Assembly: GCA_029934835.1 (NCBI GenBank)
Contig: JAOZLL010000001.1
Span: 1 to 64,000 of the forward strand
Length of the DNA stretch: 64,000 nt
From: Flavobacteriaceae bacterium
GTDB lineage: Bacteria; Bacteroidota; Bacteroidia; Flavobacteriales; Flavobacteriaceae
Reading direction: 5' to 3'
Shown here: positions 46,159 to 55,630 of the stretch, piece by piece
How the letters are laid out: every line of letters begins with the position of its first letter
Position numbering within the stretch: position 1 is the stretch's first letter
Program-made: the position numbers and the translations under genes
Notes under the pieces: generated by a model
Database searches by the model: none
Told to the model about the DNA's origin: nothing
What the model saw: only the letters and a program-made list of their open reading frames with translations

Positions 46159-47310
46159 TTATGTTGTTAGCGTTTTAAGTTTTCTTTTCTCTCTTCGTTT
46201 AATGTTGCTTTCTATAATATAATGATCAATAGTTGGAGCAAAAACATTCATCAGTAATATTGCCATCATCATTCCTTCAGGATAGGCACCATTGAAAATA
46301 CGGACAAGAATTGCAATAACCCCAATTAAGAACCCGTAAATCCATTTTCCTTTTGAAGTTTGTGCTGCTGTAACAGGATCAGTCGCCATAAAAACAGCAC
46401 CAAAAATAAATCCACCAACCATTAAGTGTTGCCACCAAGGGAAACTCATTAATGTATTTAATCCCCATAAATTAAATAGGAAAGCCGTAAAAGCACCTCC
46501 TAATATCGTAGCAAACATAATTCTCCAACTTGCCATTCCTGTAAAGAGCAGAAAAGCCGCTCCAATCAATATCATTAAAACGGAGGTTTCACCAATAGAT
46601 CCAGGCATATATCCCATAAACATATCAAAAATACTTAGGCTCGCCTCTTTTCCTGATGCTAGTGTTCCTAGGACTGTTTCACCTGAAACACCATCAGTTA
46701 TACTTGCATCTGCTACCCAAACTTTGTCTCCACTCATACTTCCAGCATAAGAAAAGAAAGCAAAAGCTCGTGCCAATAGAGCAGGATTTAATATATTCAT
46801 ACCTGTTCCTCCAAAAGCTTCTTTACCAATTACTACAGCAAAAATTACTGATATGGTCAACATCCAAAGTGGTGTGTCAATTGGCATAATAAGTGGAATT
46901 AATAATCCACTAACCAAATAGCCTTCATTTACAGCATGACCACGGAAAACGGCATAGGCAAATTCGATACCCAAACCAACTCCATAAGAGATTATTACCA
47001 TAGGTACAAAACGTACTGTCCCGAACCATAATAATTCTAAGAAAGTTTTTTCTATTCCTAATTGTGAAAAATGTTGAAATCCAATATTCCATACACCAAA
47101 AAATGTAGCTGGCACTAGGGCAAATACTACAATAATCATGACTCTTTTTAAATCAATTCCGTCACGTATGTGAGCACCAGATTTAGTAGTATGATTAGGT
47201 GTGAATAAAAACGTATCAATTCCAAACCAAGCTGGTCCGTACTTTTCGAATTTACCGCCCTTTTTGAAATGGGGTCGGTATTTTTCCATTATGTTGTTTA
47301 TAAATTGCAT
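46159..47310 (-). CDS. nqrB: Na+-NQR subunit B
   Basis: This 383-residue polytopic subunit is the core of sodium transport and binds covalent FMN plus riboflavin. Family segments include GWNIGFQ-type VWNIGFQHF, GYLVSGLLIPLIMPIDTPLW, GGTGMNILNPALLARAF and FMATDPVTAAQTSKGKWIYG. The FMN-threonine region reads DGVSGETVLG, so Glu replaces the usual Ala of SGAT. The ATG shares one base with the nqrA stop codon. Confidence 0.96.
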   Translation of the reverse strand: MQFINNIMEKYRPHFKKGGKFEKYGPAWFGIDTFLFTPNHTTKSGAHIRDGIDLKRVMIIVVFALVPATFFGVWNIGFQHFSQLGIEKTFLELLWFGTVRFVPMVIISYGVGLGIEFAYAVFRGHAVNEGYLVSGLLIPLIMPIDTPLWMLTISVIFAVVIGKEAFGGTGMNILNPALLARAFAFFSYAGSMSGDKVWVADASITDGVSGETVLGTLASGKEASLSIFDMFMGYMPGSIGETSVLMILIGAAFLLFTGMASWRIMFATILGGAFTAFLFNLWGLNTLMSFPWWQHLMVGGFIFGAVFMATDPVTAAQTSKGKWIYGFLIGVIAILVRIFNGAYPEGMMMAILLMNVFAPTIDHYIIESNIKRREKRKLKTLTT

Positions 47311-48665
47311 TAGCCTACTTCTTTTATCATTAAGTCTAATCCTTCTCTAATAATTGTTTGCGCCTCTACTTTAGACGAACTCGTATAATCAATAAGTGCA
47401 AAGTCTTCAGGTGCGACTTCGTAAATACCTAATTTTTCCATTTTTTCAATATCACTCACCAAGGTAGCTTTTAGTAGCTGCATTGGATAAATATCCATTG
47501 GGAAAACTTGTTCCATCTCACCCGTTATAACCATTGCTCTGTCTTCACCATTCATATTAGTATCTAAAGTATATTCCTTTTTAGGTGTTAACCAAGAAAA
47601 GAAAGTACGCGACATACTAAATATTCTATTTTGAGTAAAAGGCATCCAACCAAAGAAAGTGTAATAGTTCCCTTCTGGAATAACAGAAATGAGTGTATTA
47701 TAAAAACCTAAAAAATTATTTTTACGAACCCATTTTCCTGTTAAAACATCACCATTAATAATTCGCATTTCATGTGCAGAACTCATAATATATTTATCAT
47801 AAAGTTCTTCTATTTTTACGCCTTGTTTTGTTTTGACATACCTTGGGTTATCAACTTCACTACCAGCAAAGGCAACAACACGTGTTGCATCGTAGTGACC
47901 TGTTAAAAATAAACGCCCAATTAAAGCAACATCTTGAGGTTTAACTACCCAAACACGTTCTCCTTGATTAATAGGATCAATTTCAGCAATTTGAACACCA
48001 ACGTTTCCTGCAGGGTGCTTTCCGAAAATACGATGTATTTCTACATTTTCAGTAGTATCAAAAAAACTTGTTTGATTGCCATCTACTGAAAGGTGAATTT
48101 TTCCATCTGTTAGTTTTTTCAGTGCATTTATCCCAGCTTGAAAAGCTTCTTCTTGCCCTTGTAATGCAAAAGCTTCATCTGCTGCTAAAGGAACAGTTGA
48201 AAAACTTGAAATAAAAATAGCCTTAGGTATTTCACTAGGATCAACAATAATATCATAAGGTCTCTGGATCAAGAAAGGAAAACAACCTGCTTCTGATAAG
48301 TGATTAGTCATTTCTTCTCTATCCAGATTTTTAGGATCTTTTTTACCGAAGTCTTTAAAATTATCTTCTTTATCCGCTGTAATACGGATATCTAAAATAC
48401 GGCGTTTTGCACCTCTTGTAATATCGCGAATTTCGCCACTGACAGGTGCAACAAATTTCACTGTTTCATTCATCTTAGAATAAAACAGCACATCTCCAGC
48501 TTTTACCTTGTCACCTACCTTTACAGTAAGCTTTGGCACAATACCATGAAAATCAGTTGGTTTAATTGCATATACTTCAGCACGAGGTAAGTCCGAAAAA
48601 GTTTTTTCAGCTATCCCTTTAAGCTTGATATTCAAGCCTTTTTTGATACGTATATCATGAGACAT
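47310..48665 (-). CDS. nqrA: Na+-NQR subunit A
   Basis: This 451-residue peripheral subunit of Na+-NQR has been linked to quinone binding. Features include IRIKKGLNIKLKGIAEK, KPTDFHGIVPKLTVKVGDKV, an RnfC-like barrel-sandwich region VKFVAPVSGEIRDITRGAKR, and FGKHPAGNVGVQIAEIDPIN. It is first in nqrABCDEF and has its own -7 box at 48701-48708. The divergent neighbour is a ClC channel. Confidence 0.95.
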   Translation of the reverse strand: MSHDIRIKKGLNIKLKGIAEKTFSDLPRAEVYAIKPTDFHGIVPKLTVKVGDKVKAGDVLFYSKMNETVKFVAPVSGEIRDITRGAKRRILDIRITADKEDNFKDFGKKDPKNLDREEMTNHLSEAGCFPFLIQRPYDIIVDPSEIPKAIFISSFSTVPLAADEAFALQGQEEAFQAGINALKKLTDGKIHLSVDGNQTSFFDTTENVEIHRIFGKHPAGNVGVQIAEIDPINQGERVWVVKPQDVALIGRLFLTGHYDATRVVAFAGSEVDNPRYVKTKQGVKIEELYDKYIMSSAHEMRIINGDVLTGKWVRKNNFLGFYNTLISVIPEGNYYTFFGWMPFTQNRIFSMSRTFFSWLTPKKEYTLDTNMNGEDRAMVITGEMEQVFPMDIYPMQLLKATLVSDIEKMEKLGIYEVAPEDFALIDYTSSSKVEAQTIIREGLDLMIKEVG

Positions 48666-48700
48666 ATGGATGTCGATATTTAGTTATTAGTATATGAGCG

Positions 48701-48708
48701 CAAATTTA
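48701..48708 (-). promoter_or_regulatory. -7 box of the nqr operon
   Basis: Minus-strand TAAATTTG fits the -7 consensus. A start near 48693 would leave a leader of about 28 nt. The -33 box is not recognisable. Confidence 0.5.
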
Positions 48709-48773
48709 CACAAATAGAAGTTTTTTTGATGTATGTTTTATATAGTTTTTTTTATTAAAAACTAAAAATAATG

Positions 48774-48781
48774 TAATTTTG
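48774..48781 (+). promoter_or_regulatory. -7 box of the ClC channel gene
   Basis: TAATTTTG followed by CGG fits the consensus and lies 19 bp before the ATG. The upstream sequence is T-rich without a clear TTG. Confidence 0.5.
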
Positions 48782-48800
48782 CGGACTTACTTGATTATAA

Positions 48801-50603
48801 ATGCATCAAAAATTACCAAAACGATTACAACAAGTTCTAACGTTTATTCATAAATGGCGTTATAAACATGTTACTGAAGCTCAGTTTATATATATACTTG
48901 CTGTTATTGTTGGTCTGTTATCAGGTTTAGGTGCTGTTTTATTAAAAAATATTACTCATTTAATAAAAGCCTTATTAAAAGGACGAATAATCAAAGAATA
49001 TTATACCTCTTTTTATTTTATTTTCCCCATAGTTGGTATTTTCTTTGTAATACTTTTTATAAAGTATGTGGTTAAAAAACCAATAGGTCATGGTATTCCT
49101 TCTACTCTTTATGCTATTTCTAAACTAAAAGGAATAATGTCAAAACACCAAATATGGGCATCTCTTATTTCTGCGCCACTGACGGTAGGGTTTGGAGGAT
49201 CTGTAGGATTAGAAGGTCCTACTGTTGCGACAGGAGCCGCTTTAGGATCTAATTTTTCACAATTATTTCATTTAAACCAAAAGAAAAGAACACTTTTAAT
49301 AGGTGCAGCTACTGCAGGTGCCATGTCAGCTATCTTTAAAGCTCCTATTGCTGCTATTGTTTTTGCTGTTGAAATTTTTAGTTTAGATTTAACTTTGGTC
49401 TCAGTAATTCCATTATTATTGGCTTCTGTTTCGGCTATTTTGACTTCTTATTTCTTTTTAGGAGATGAAATCCTTTTACACTTTAAAGTTTCTGAAAAAT
49501 TTATTATAAAAGATGTTTTGTTTTATGCTTTACTTGGTGTTACTTCGGCGACGACATCTATATATTTTAGTAAAGTATATTTTGGTATAGCATCACTATT
49601 TAATCGTTGGAAGAATCCTTATATAAAACTTTTAATTGGTGGTTTATCAATCGGATTTATGGTATATTTCATTCCTCCACTATTTGGAGAAGGATATGAA
49701 ACAATAAATAATATTCTACGTGGAACTATATCTCCTATCTTAGAACATAATATTTTTAATATTGATAGTAGCAACACTTTAATAATTGTTATTTTTTTAA
49801 TTGGATTGGTTACATTTAAGGTAATTGCTATGTCCTTAACATTTAATGCTGGTGGGATAGGTGGTGTTTTTGCACCAACACTATTTACTGGAAGTGTATC
49901 GGGTTATATTTTTGCTATTTTAATTAATTATACGGGTTTGATTACGCATCAATTATCACCAACAAATTTTGCTATGGTAGGAATGGCGGGTTTAATGGCA
50001 GGTGTTCTGCAAGCTCCTTTAACAGCTATTTTCTTAATTGCTGAAATTACTGGAGGATATGAATTGTTTATACCTCTTATGATTGTATCAGCCCTTTCTT
50101 TTATTATTACTCGAAATTTTATTCCTCATTCCATTTATACTTCTGAACTCGCAAAAAAAGGAGAACTCATAACTCACGATAAGGATAGACACGTTATAAT
50201 GATGATGAATTTTAACAAATTAGTAGAAACTAATTTTACTTCTATAAAACCAGATTATTCATTAGGAAAAATGCTTAGAAAAGCAGTAACTAAATCTAAT
50301 AGAAATATTTTTCCAGTAGTTAATGATGATAACGAATTTTTAGGAGTGGTGCTTTTAGATGATATACGTGATATCATGTTTAAGAAAAAAATGTATAGAA
50401 AACTCCATGTTTCACATTTTATGCATGCTACAGCAGATATCATTAGCTATGAGATGGATAACGGAGACAGTGTGATGAAAAAATTTAAAGATACAGGAGC
50501 TTGGAATTTACCTGTAATAAAAAAGGGTAAATATTTTGGTTTTATTTCTCGTTCAAAAATGCTAACTGCTTATAGAAATAAATTAATAGAAGTGAGTTTA
50601 TAA
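48801..50603 (+). CDS. ClC-family chloride channel or antiporter with CBS domains
   Basis: This 600-residue membrane protein has ClC selectivity motifs: GHGIPSTLYA (related to GSGIP), GGSVGLEGPTVATGAALGS with the gating glutamate, and GGIGGVFAPTLFTGS. After the transmembrane part, two CBS domains (about 455-600) contain SHFMHATADII and GAWNLPVIKKGKYFGFISRS and probably sense nucleotides. It is transcribed alone, divergently from the nqr operon. Whether it acts as channel or H+/Cl- exchanger is not decided here. Confidence 0.94.
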   Translation: MHQKLPKRLQQVLTFIHKWRYKHVTEAQFIYILAVIVGLLSGLGAVLLKNITHLIKALLKGRIIKEYYTSFYFIFPIVGIFFVILFIKYVVKKPIGHGIPSTLYAISKLKGIMSKHQIWASLISAPLTVGFGGSVGLEGPTVATGAALGSNFSQLFHLNQKKRTLLIGAATAGAMSAIFKAPIAAIVFAVEIFSLDLTLVSVIPLLLASVSAILTSYFFLGDEILLHFKVSEKFIIKDVLFYALLGVTSATTSIYFSKVYFGIASLFNRWKNPYIKLLIGGLSIGFMVYFIPPLFGEGYETINNILRGTISPILEHNIFNIDSSNTLIIVIFLIGLVTFKVIAMSLTFNAGGIGGVFAPTLFTGSVSGYIFAILINYTGLITHQLSPTNFAMVGMAGLMAGVLQAPLTAIFLIAEITGGYELFIPLMIVSALSFIITRNFIPHSIYTSELAKKGELITHDKDRHVIMMMNFNKLVETNFTSIKPDYSLGKMLRKAVTKSNRNIFPVVNDDNEFLGVVLLDDIRDIMFKKKMYRKLHVSHFMHATADIISYEMDNGDSVMKKFKDTGAWNLPVIKKGKYFGFISRSKMLTAYRNKLIEVSL

Positions 50604-50633
50604 AAGGAATTGTTTAAAAAAAAACATTAATAT

Positions 50634-50663
50634 TTGTTTATTATTACAGTTTTCATATCTTTG
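50634..50663 (+). promoter_or_regulatory. Promoter of rho
   Basis: TTG (50634-50636) and TATCTTTG (50656-50663) are 19 bp apart, an excellent match to the Bacteroidota promoter. Start near 50670 leaves a leader of about 117 nt before the rho ATG, long enough for autoregulation. Confidence 0.8.
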
Positions 50664-50786
50664 TCCTATTACTATCATGAGTTACTCGATAGTATTAATC
50701 TCTTTCAAAAATTAAAAAGATCAAACTCTTTATAAAAAATAGACAATCTCTTGTTGTCAAAAAATTATTAATTTACATAAACATTT

Positions 50787-52454
50787 ATGTTAGAAATTTC
50801 AGAACTCAAGGCTAAAAGTCTTGCAGAATTAAAAGACCTCGCAAAAGCAATGGGGATTCCTAAGCACAGTCAGTTAAAAAAATTAGACTTAGTATATAAA
50901 ATACTAGATTTTCAAGCTGCAAACCCTGAGGTTCAGACTCCTAAAAAAGAAGAACCTAAACGTGTTGAACAAAAACCAAAATCTAATAAACCAACTCCTC
51001 GAAAAGAGGTAGAAAAGAAATTAAGAGAAAAGGCTAAAGAAAAGGAGAAAAGCGATACTTCTGAACAACCGAAGAAAAAAAGTCAACGTCTACCTAATAG
51101 TCCTGACAAAATTCAAGATAAAGAAACAGAAGTTACATCTAGTGATGTCTCAGATACATCACAACAGAAACAGCAGCCTAAAAAACAGCAGCCTAAGCCA
51201 CAACTGAAGCAACAACAAAAACCTAGACAGGAACATAAAAATCAAAAGAATCCTAATCAACAACGTTCTAAAAACCAAAATAGTAAAAACGGAAATCAAC
51301 AAGATCAACAACATAAACAGAAAGAAGTTGAATATGAATTTGATGGAATCATAGAAAGTGAAGGTGTTCTTGAAATGATGCCTGATGGTTATGGTTTTTT
51401 ACGTTCTTCAGATTATAATTACCTATCATCACCTGATGATATTTATGTATCACAATCACAAATCAAATTATTTGGTTTAAAAACAGGTGATACGGTTAAG
51501 GGAATGGTACGTCCTCCAAAATCAGGAGAAAAATATTTTCCACTTATTCGTGTTTCTAAAATAAATGGTTTAAACCCAAATGTAGTACGTGATCGTGTTG
51601 CTTTTCAACACTTAACTCCATTATTTCCAGATGAAAAATTTGATTTAGCAACAGGACAAAAAAATATTTCAAGTCGTGTGGTAGATATGTTTGCGCCTAT
51701 TGGAAAAGGACAAAGAGGTATGATCGTTGCACAACCTAAAACGGGTAAAACTATTTTACTTAAAGATATTGCTAATTCAATTGCAGCAAATCATCCAGAA
51801 GTTTATCAAATTATTTTATTAATTGATGAACGACCAGAAGAGGTTACTGATATGAAACGTAGTGTTCGTGCAGAGGTAGTTGCTTCAACTTTTGATGAGC
51901 CAGCTGACAAACATGTAAGAGTTGCTAATATTGTATTAGAAAAAGGAAAAAGGTTAGTTGAATGTGGACATGATGTAGTGATTTTATTAGATTCTATCAC
52001 GCGTTTGGCGAGAGCATATAATACTGTGGCTCCAGCCTCAGGTAAAATATTATCTGGTGGTATTGATGCTAATGCATTACACAAACCAAAACGTTTCTTT
52101 GGTGCTGCACGAAATATTGAAGGTGGCGGTTCTTTAACCATTATTGCTACAGCTTTAACTGAAACTGGTTCTAAAATGGATGAAGTTATCTTTGAAGAAT
52201 TTAAAGGTACTGGTAATATGGAACTACAACTAGATAGAAATATTTCTAATCGTAGAATTTATCCTGCAATTGATTTAATTAAATCAAGTACTCGTAGAGA
52301 TGATTTATTAATGGATCCAAAAACAGTTCAACGTATGTGGATTATGCGAAAATATTTGGCAGATATGAACCCTGTAGAGGCAATGAGCTTTATCAATGAT
52401 AAAATTAAATTCACAAATTCTAACGAAGAGTTTTTAATGTCGATGAATGGGTAA
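50787..52454 (+). CDS. rho: Transcription termination factor Rho with disordered insertion
   Basis: This 555-residue RNA helicase terminates transcription. An N-terminal SAP-like Rho_N domain (about 3-45, [14 protein letters not shown]) is followed by a strongly charged Q/K/N-rich low-complexity stretch (about 50-182). The cold-shock-like RNA-binding domain starts at [20 protein letters not shown]. The ATPase has [17 protein letters not shown] (Walker A), [16 protein letters not shown] and [16 protein letters not shown]. The insertion is the main difference from the E. coli protein and is typical of Bacteroidota. Confidence 0.97.
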   Translation: MLEISELKAKSLAELKDLAKAMGIPKHSQLKKLDLVYKILDFQAANPEVQTPKKEEPKRVEQKPKSNKPTPRKEVEKKLREKAKEKEKSDTSEQPKKKSQRLPNSPDKIQDKETEVTSSDVSDTSQQKQQPKKQQPKPQLKQQQKPRQEHKNQKNPNQQRSKNQNSKNGNQQDQQHKQKEVEYEFDGIIESEGVLEMMPDGYGFLRSSDYNYLSSPDDIYVSQSQIKLFGLKTGDTVKGMVRPPKSGEKYFPLIRVSKINGLNPNVVRDRVAFQHLTPLFPDEKFDLATGQKNISSRVVDMFAPIGKGQRGMIVAQPKTGKTILLKDIANSIAANHPEVYQIILLIDERPEEVTDMKRSVRAEVVASTFDEPADKHVRVANIVLEKGKRLVECGHDVVILLDSITRLARAYNTVAPASGKILSGGIDANALHKPKRFFGAARNIEGGGSLTIIATALTETGSKMDEVIFEEFKGTGNMELQLDRNISNRRIYPAIDLIKSSTRRDDLLMDPKTVQRMWIMRKYLADMNPVEAMSFINDKIKFTNSNEEFLMSMNG

Positions 52455-52504
52455 TGAGATAATTTGAAAATGTGTCAATGAACTAATTTGACTGATAAAA
52501 ATAG

Positions 52505-52547
52505 AAAAACCGCTGTATAAAGCTTCTAACTTAATACAGCGGTTTTT
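52505..52547. terminator. Bidirectional terminator between rho and tig
   Basis: Arms AAAAACCGCTGTAT (52505-52518) and ATACAGCGGTTTTT (52534-52547) enclose a 15-nt loop. A-rich and T-rich ends suit termination from both sides. It lies 50 bp after rho and 60 bp after the stop codon of tig. Confidence 0.88.
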
Positions 52548-52606
52548 AATTTTATGATTTGAAAATTATCTTCAAATCAGTAGATTAATTCATTTCCAAA
52601 TCAACA

Positions 52607-53935
52607 CTACTTATAAGTCTCTTCAACAAATTCTTTATAAGTCACTTCTTTATTTTTATAGCTTAATTTTTCTTTATAAAAATCAAGTAGTTTTTGACTC
52701 ATCAATTGTTCTGACATACGTTTTGTTTCCTCTTGATTAGCTAAGACATTATCAACAACAGGCTTTAAGTCTTCTTCGCTTGGTGCTGGCATACCATATT
52801 GCATGTACTGAGAAGTTACCACTTCACCAGCATAAGCACGAAGATCTTCTAGGTTTACTACCAATTTATTTTCTTTAGCTATTTGCCCTTCTATAAGTTG
52901 GTAACGTAAACCTTTTTCTGAGCGCTCATACTCTGCTTTAGCTTCATCTTCGGTCAATTGTTTATCACCACTTACTTGTAACCATTTTTTAAGAAAATCA
53001 GCTGGTAAATCAAATTTGGTGTTTTCAATTAAATAATCAGTCGATGCATTTAAGAATTGTTGATCTGCTTGATTTTGAAATTGCTTTTCAGCACTTTTTT
53101 TGATTTCCTCGCGTAATTCTTTCTCTGATTTGATTTTGTCTTTTCCAAAAAGTTTATCAAATAATTCTTGGTTAAGTTCTGCTAAATCTGTTTTGTTAAC
53201 TTCTGTAATTTTAAAGTCTACATTTTCCTTAAAACCATGTGCATCATCGTGATCTAATCCTAAAGCGTTCATTAAATCATGATCGTCATTAAACAAGCCT
53301 TTGGTTTTTAATGAAACTACATCGCCTACTTTTTTTCCTAGAAATTTCTTTTGGTTGACTTTCCCTTTTATTTGATCTAAATCAACAGTAGCGTTTTTCT
53401 CCTGTGCTTCATCTTTATAGTCAAAAGTAAAATCACCAACCATTCTACCACCTTCAACTACTTCAGTTTGAGAAACGATTTTACCATATTGTTTTTTAAT
53501 ATTTTTTACTTCATCATCAATAAAAGACTTATCAGCAGTAATTTTATTTAAAGTGATTTTCTTTTTAGTATCTAAATTTATTTCAAATTTAGGAGCCATT
53601 CCCAATTCAAAATCAAAGGTAAATTTGTCATTTTCCCAAGAAAAGTTTTCATCAGGTTTTGGTAATGGATTCCCTAAGATATCTAATTTTTCCTCGATTA
53701 AAAACTTATTTAAAGCTTCTTGTAATAACTTGTTTACTTCATCAATAATTGCAGATTGCTCGTATTGTTTCTTAATCATACCCACTGGCACTTGTCCTTT
53801 ACGAAAACCGGGAATGGATGCTGTTTTACGATAATCTTTTAAAATACTATCAACTTTTGGTTGAAAATCAGTTTTGTCAATATTCACCGTAATTACAGCA
53901 TTTAATGTATCAATGTCTTTCTTTGTGATATTCAT
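52607..53935 (-). CDS. tig: Trigger factor
   Basis: This 442-residue ribosome-associated chaperone meets nascent chains. The N-terminal ribosome-binding domain carries ASIPGFRKGQVPVGMIKKQY, the family signature around GFRxGxxP. A central, diverged PPIase-like domain (about 150-240) has VVEGGRMVGDFTFDY. The C-terminal helical arms follow. The length is normal. A -7 box at 53959-53966 supports expression as a single gene. Confidence 0.94.
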   Translation of the reverse strand: MNITKKDIDTLNAVITVNIDKTDFQPKVDSILKDYRKTASIPGFRKGQVPVGMIKKQYEQSAIIDEVNKLLQEALNKFLIEEKLDILGNPLPKPDENFSWENDKFTFDFELGMAPKFEINLDTKKKITLNKITADKSFIDDEVKNIKKQYGKIVSQTEVVEGGRMVGDFTFDYKDEAQEKNATVDLDQIKGKVNQKKFLGKKVGDVVSLKTKGLFNDDHDLMNALGLDHDDAHGFKENVDFKITEVNKTDLAELNQELFDKLFGKDKIKSEKELREEIKKSAEKQFQNQADQQFLNASTDYLIENTKFDLPADFLKKWLQVSGDKQLTEDEAKAEYERSEKGLRYQLIEGQIAKENKLVVNLEDLRAYAGEVVTSQYMQYGMPAPSEEDLKPVVDNVLANQEETKRMSEQLMSQKLLDFYKEKLSYKNKEVTYKEFVEETYK

Positions 53936-54317
53936 TATTCGTCTTTTAAATCAGTGCGCAAAATTAGTTAAATAATTTGAATAGAACAGATTAGAATGCT
54001 TAAAAGATTTGTTTATCAAAAAGAGCTAGAAATAGGATAAGTTTAATTACTAGTTATAAGGATTTTTTACTGAAAGGGAAATTGAAAAAACTGTTCTTAG
54101 ACGAGTTTTGTTTATCGATTTGTGTGAGATTAGTTGTGGGAAATCAATTATGATTTCTCTCAGTATTATCCAAATCCCAAAGTGGTAAAAGAATAAGTTC
54201 AACGGCAACATTAATCAGGAAAAGAACACCAAAATTTAGAATCCATATTTTATCATTTTTTTTACAATTAATCTATTTAATTAAGTGTTTGAACTATAGT
54301 ATATAGCCTTTTTGGGT
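53936..54317. other. Spacer upstream of tig
   Basis: Apart from the tig -7 box (minus-strand TAATTTTG, 53959-53966), this stretch has no clear gene. A minus-strand frame around 54155-54265 encodes a hydrophobic stretch (FGVLFLINVAVELILLPLWD) but has no start codon and is bounded by stops. It may be a decayed membrane-protein fragment. Confidence 0.45.
53959..53966 (-). promoter_or_regulatory. -7 box of tig
   Basis: Minus-strand TAATTTTG is followed by CGCACTG and lies 24 bp before the tig ATG. No -33 TTG is at the expected spacing. Confidence 0.5.
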
Positions 54318-55409
54318 TCACCATTCAATAGTATCATCAATAAATTTTATCAAGCTATTTGCCATTATTTTATGCTCTTTAATTGAAGGATGTCCAGAAG
54401 TTTCTTTATAAGGCATAAAATGAGTATATATTTTAGCGTCATTCATTCGAATTACTGCCTTTTTAATATAATTTATCCATATAGAACCTTCTTTAGTTGC
54501 ATCCATATTTCCCAAACTACATATTATGTTTGCTTTAGGATATTCATGCCTTATTTTGCTTATGAAATCTATATATGCATCAATGATAAAATCCTCGTCG
54601 GGAGCTTGTAAACCAAATCTTATTTTGAATTCCTCGTTCTCAGGACGGTTTACCAACCAAGAATCATTCTGAAATAGATTAATCACAACAATTTCAGGAG
54701 AAAAATTTGAAAAATTCCATTTACTTAAAGAATCTGATGGAACTAATCTGTCATACATTTCAGGCATTATTAGCGGAAACCAGCTAATCATAATACCAAT
54801 ACCACTTTTACAAATACATTGGTATTTAGCATTGAAATGTCTTGCTGTAATAGCACTATAACTTAAATAGTTATTAGTAAATGTACTGTCAGGTGAGTCT
54901 TTGCCTGAAGCATCTTCAATAGCATAACCTGCAGTTATTGAATTTCCATAAAATTCAATTCTTCTTTTTTTAGCTGCAGGTTTGGGGAGCACTTTTGCAT
55001 TTTTTATAATTTCAAATCCATAAAATGCTGTTTTTCCTCTATCCCATTCTGTCCGCTTAAAAATTTCTATTTTGTGATTCCCTTTTGGTAAGTCTGAAGC
55101 AAGTTGGTAGTAGCGTTTTGTGGTATCTGGTCGTATTATGAAAAGGCTATCGTTATCGATTATAACATTATAATAATTATCACCTTTTTCATCTTCAAAT
55201 AGTGTACTTATTGATTTTCCTTTAAAATTGATTTGAATTGAAGTGCCTGACCAATATAATTCTGCAGCTTTAACTTTTGATGTATCAATTCTTCCTGAAT
55301 ATGTAATTTGCGAATTTGAATAATCCACAAATAAATGTGATTTACTTGAACAAGCCATCACAAAAAGTAGAATTGTAAAAATTAGAATATTTTGATATAA
55401 TGTTTTCAA
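54318..55409 (-). CDS. SGNH-hydrolase lipoprotein, CE2-like carbohydrate esterase
   Basis: This 363-residue lipoprotein has its lipobox at FVMACSSK (Cys20). An N-terminal jelly-roll (about 25-140; GNHKIEIFKRTEWDRG) precedes an SGNH hydrolase domain with IEFYGNSITAGYA (nucleophile Ser), VVINLFQNDSWL (Asn block) and the C-terminal SGHPSIKEH (His). This order is that of CE2 acetyl esterases that remove acetyl groups from polysaccharides. The start is TTG, because the only nearby ATG codes for a residue next to the lipobox. It lies near a GH5-like gene, hinting at shared carbohydrate work. Confidence 0.85.
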   Translation of the reverse strand: MKTLYQNILIFTILLFVMACSSKSHLFVDYSNSQITYSGRIDTSKVKAAELYWSGTSIQINFKGKSISTLFEDEKGDNYYNVIIDNDSLFIIRPDTTKRYYQLASDLPKGNHKIEIFKRTEWDRGKTAFYGFEIIKNAKVLPKPAAKKRRIEFYGNSITAGYAIEDASGKDSPDSTFTNNYLSYSAITARHFNAKYQCICKSGIGIMISWFPLIMPEMYDRLVPSDSLSKWNFSNFSPEIVVINLFQNDSWLVNRPENEEFKIRFGLQAPDEDFIIDAYIDFISKIRHEYPKANIICSLGNMDATKEGSIWINYIKKAVIRMNDAKIYTHFMPYKETSGHPSIKEHKIMANSLIKFIDDTIEW

Positions 55410-55470
55410 GAGTTTTTTGTTAAAGAGGAAATTAGAATATACTTCATTTTTTGATGTTTGCCGGAAGTTT

Positions 55471-55617
55471 CGCTTATCGTCTAGTGTATGATTTCGTAAG
55501 GGATTTCGGGCTTCAGACCTGTCAATTTACCCACCAAAATTGATGTGGGTGATACCGCTCTAAAATCTCTGAAACCCTTATGAATTATACACATTGTTGT
55601 ACCCCGTTTATCGTAAG
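55471..55617. repeat. Imperfect inverted repeat between the esterase and GH5-like genes
   Basis: Left sequence around 55483-55507 (TGTATGATTTCGTAAGGG) pairs imperfectly with the right sequence around 55571-55592 (CCCTTATGAATTATACACA). Inside is a second small repeat, ACCCACC/GGTGGG-like (about 55529-55549). This could be a small non-autonomous element or a structured intergenic RNA. Confidence 0.5.
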
Positions 55618-55630
55618 TTATTCTCAATGA

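Noticed and set aside
54155-54265. Minus-strand hydrophobic frame that looks like a membrane helix
   Set aside because: It is bounded by stops and lacks a start codon. It is too short to assign and is mentioned only as a possible remnant.
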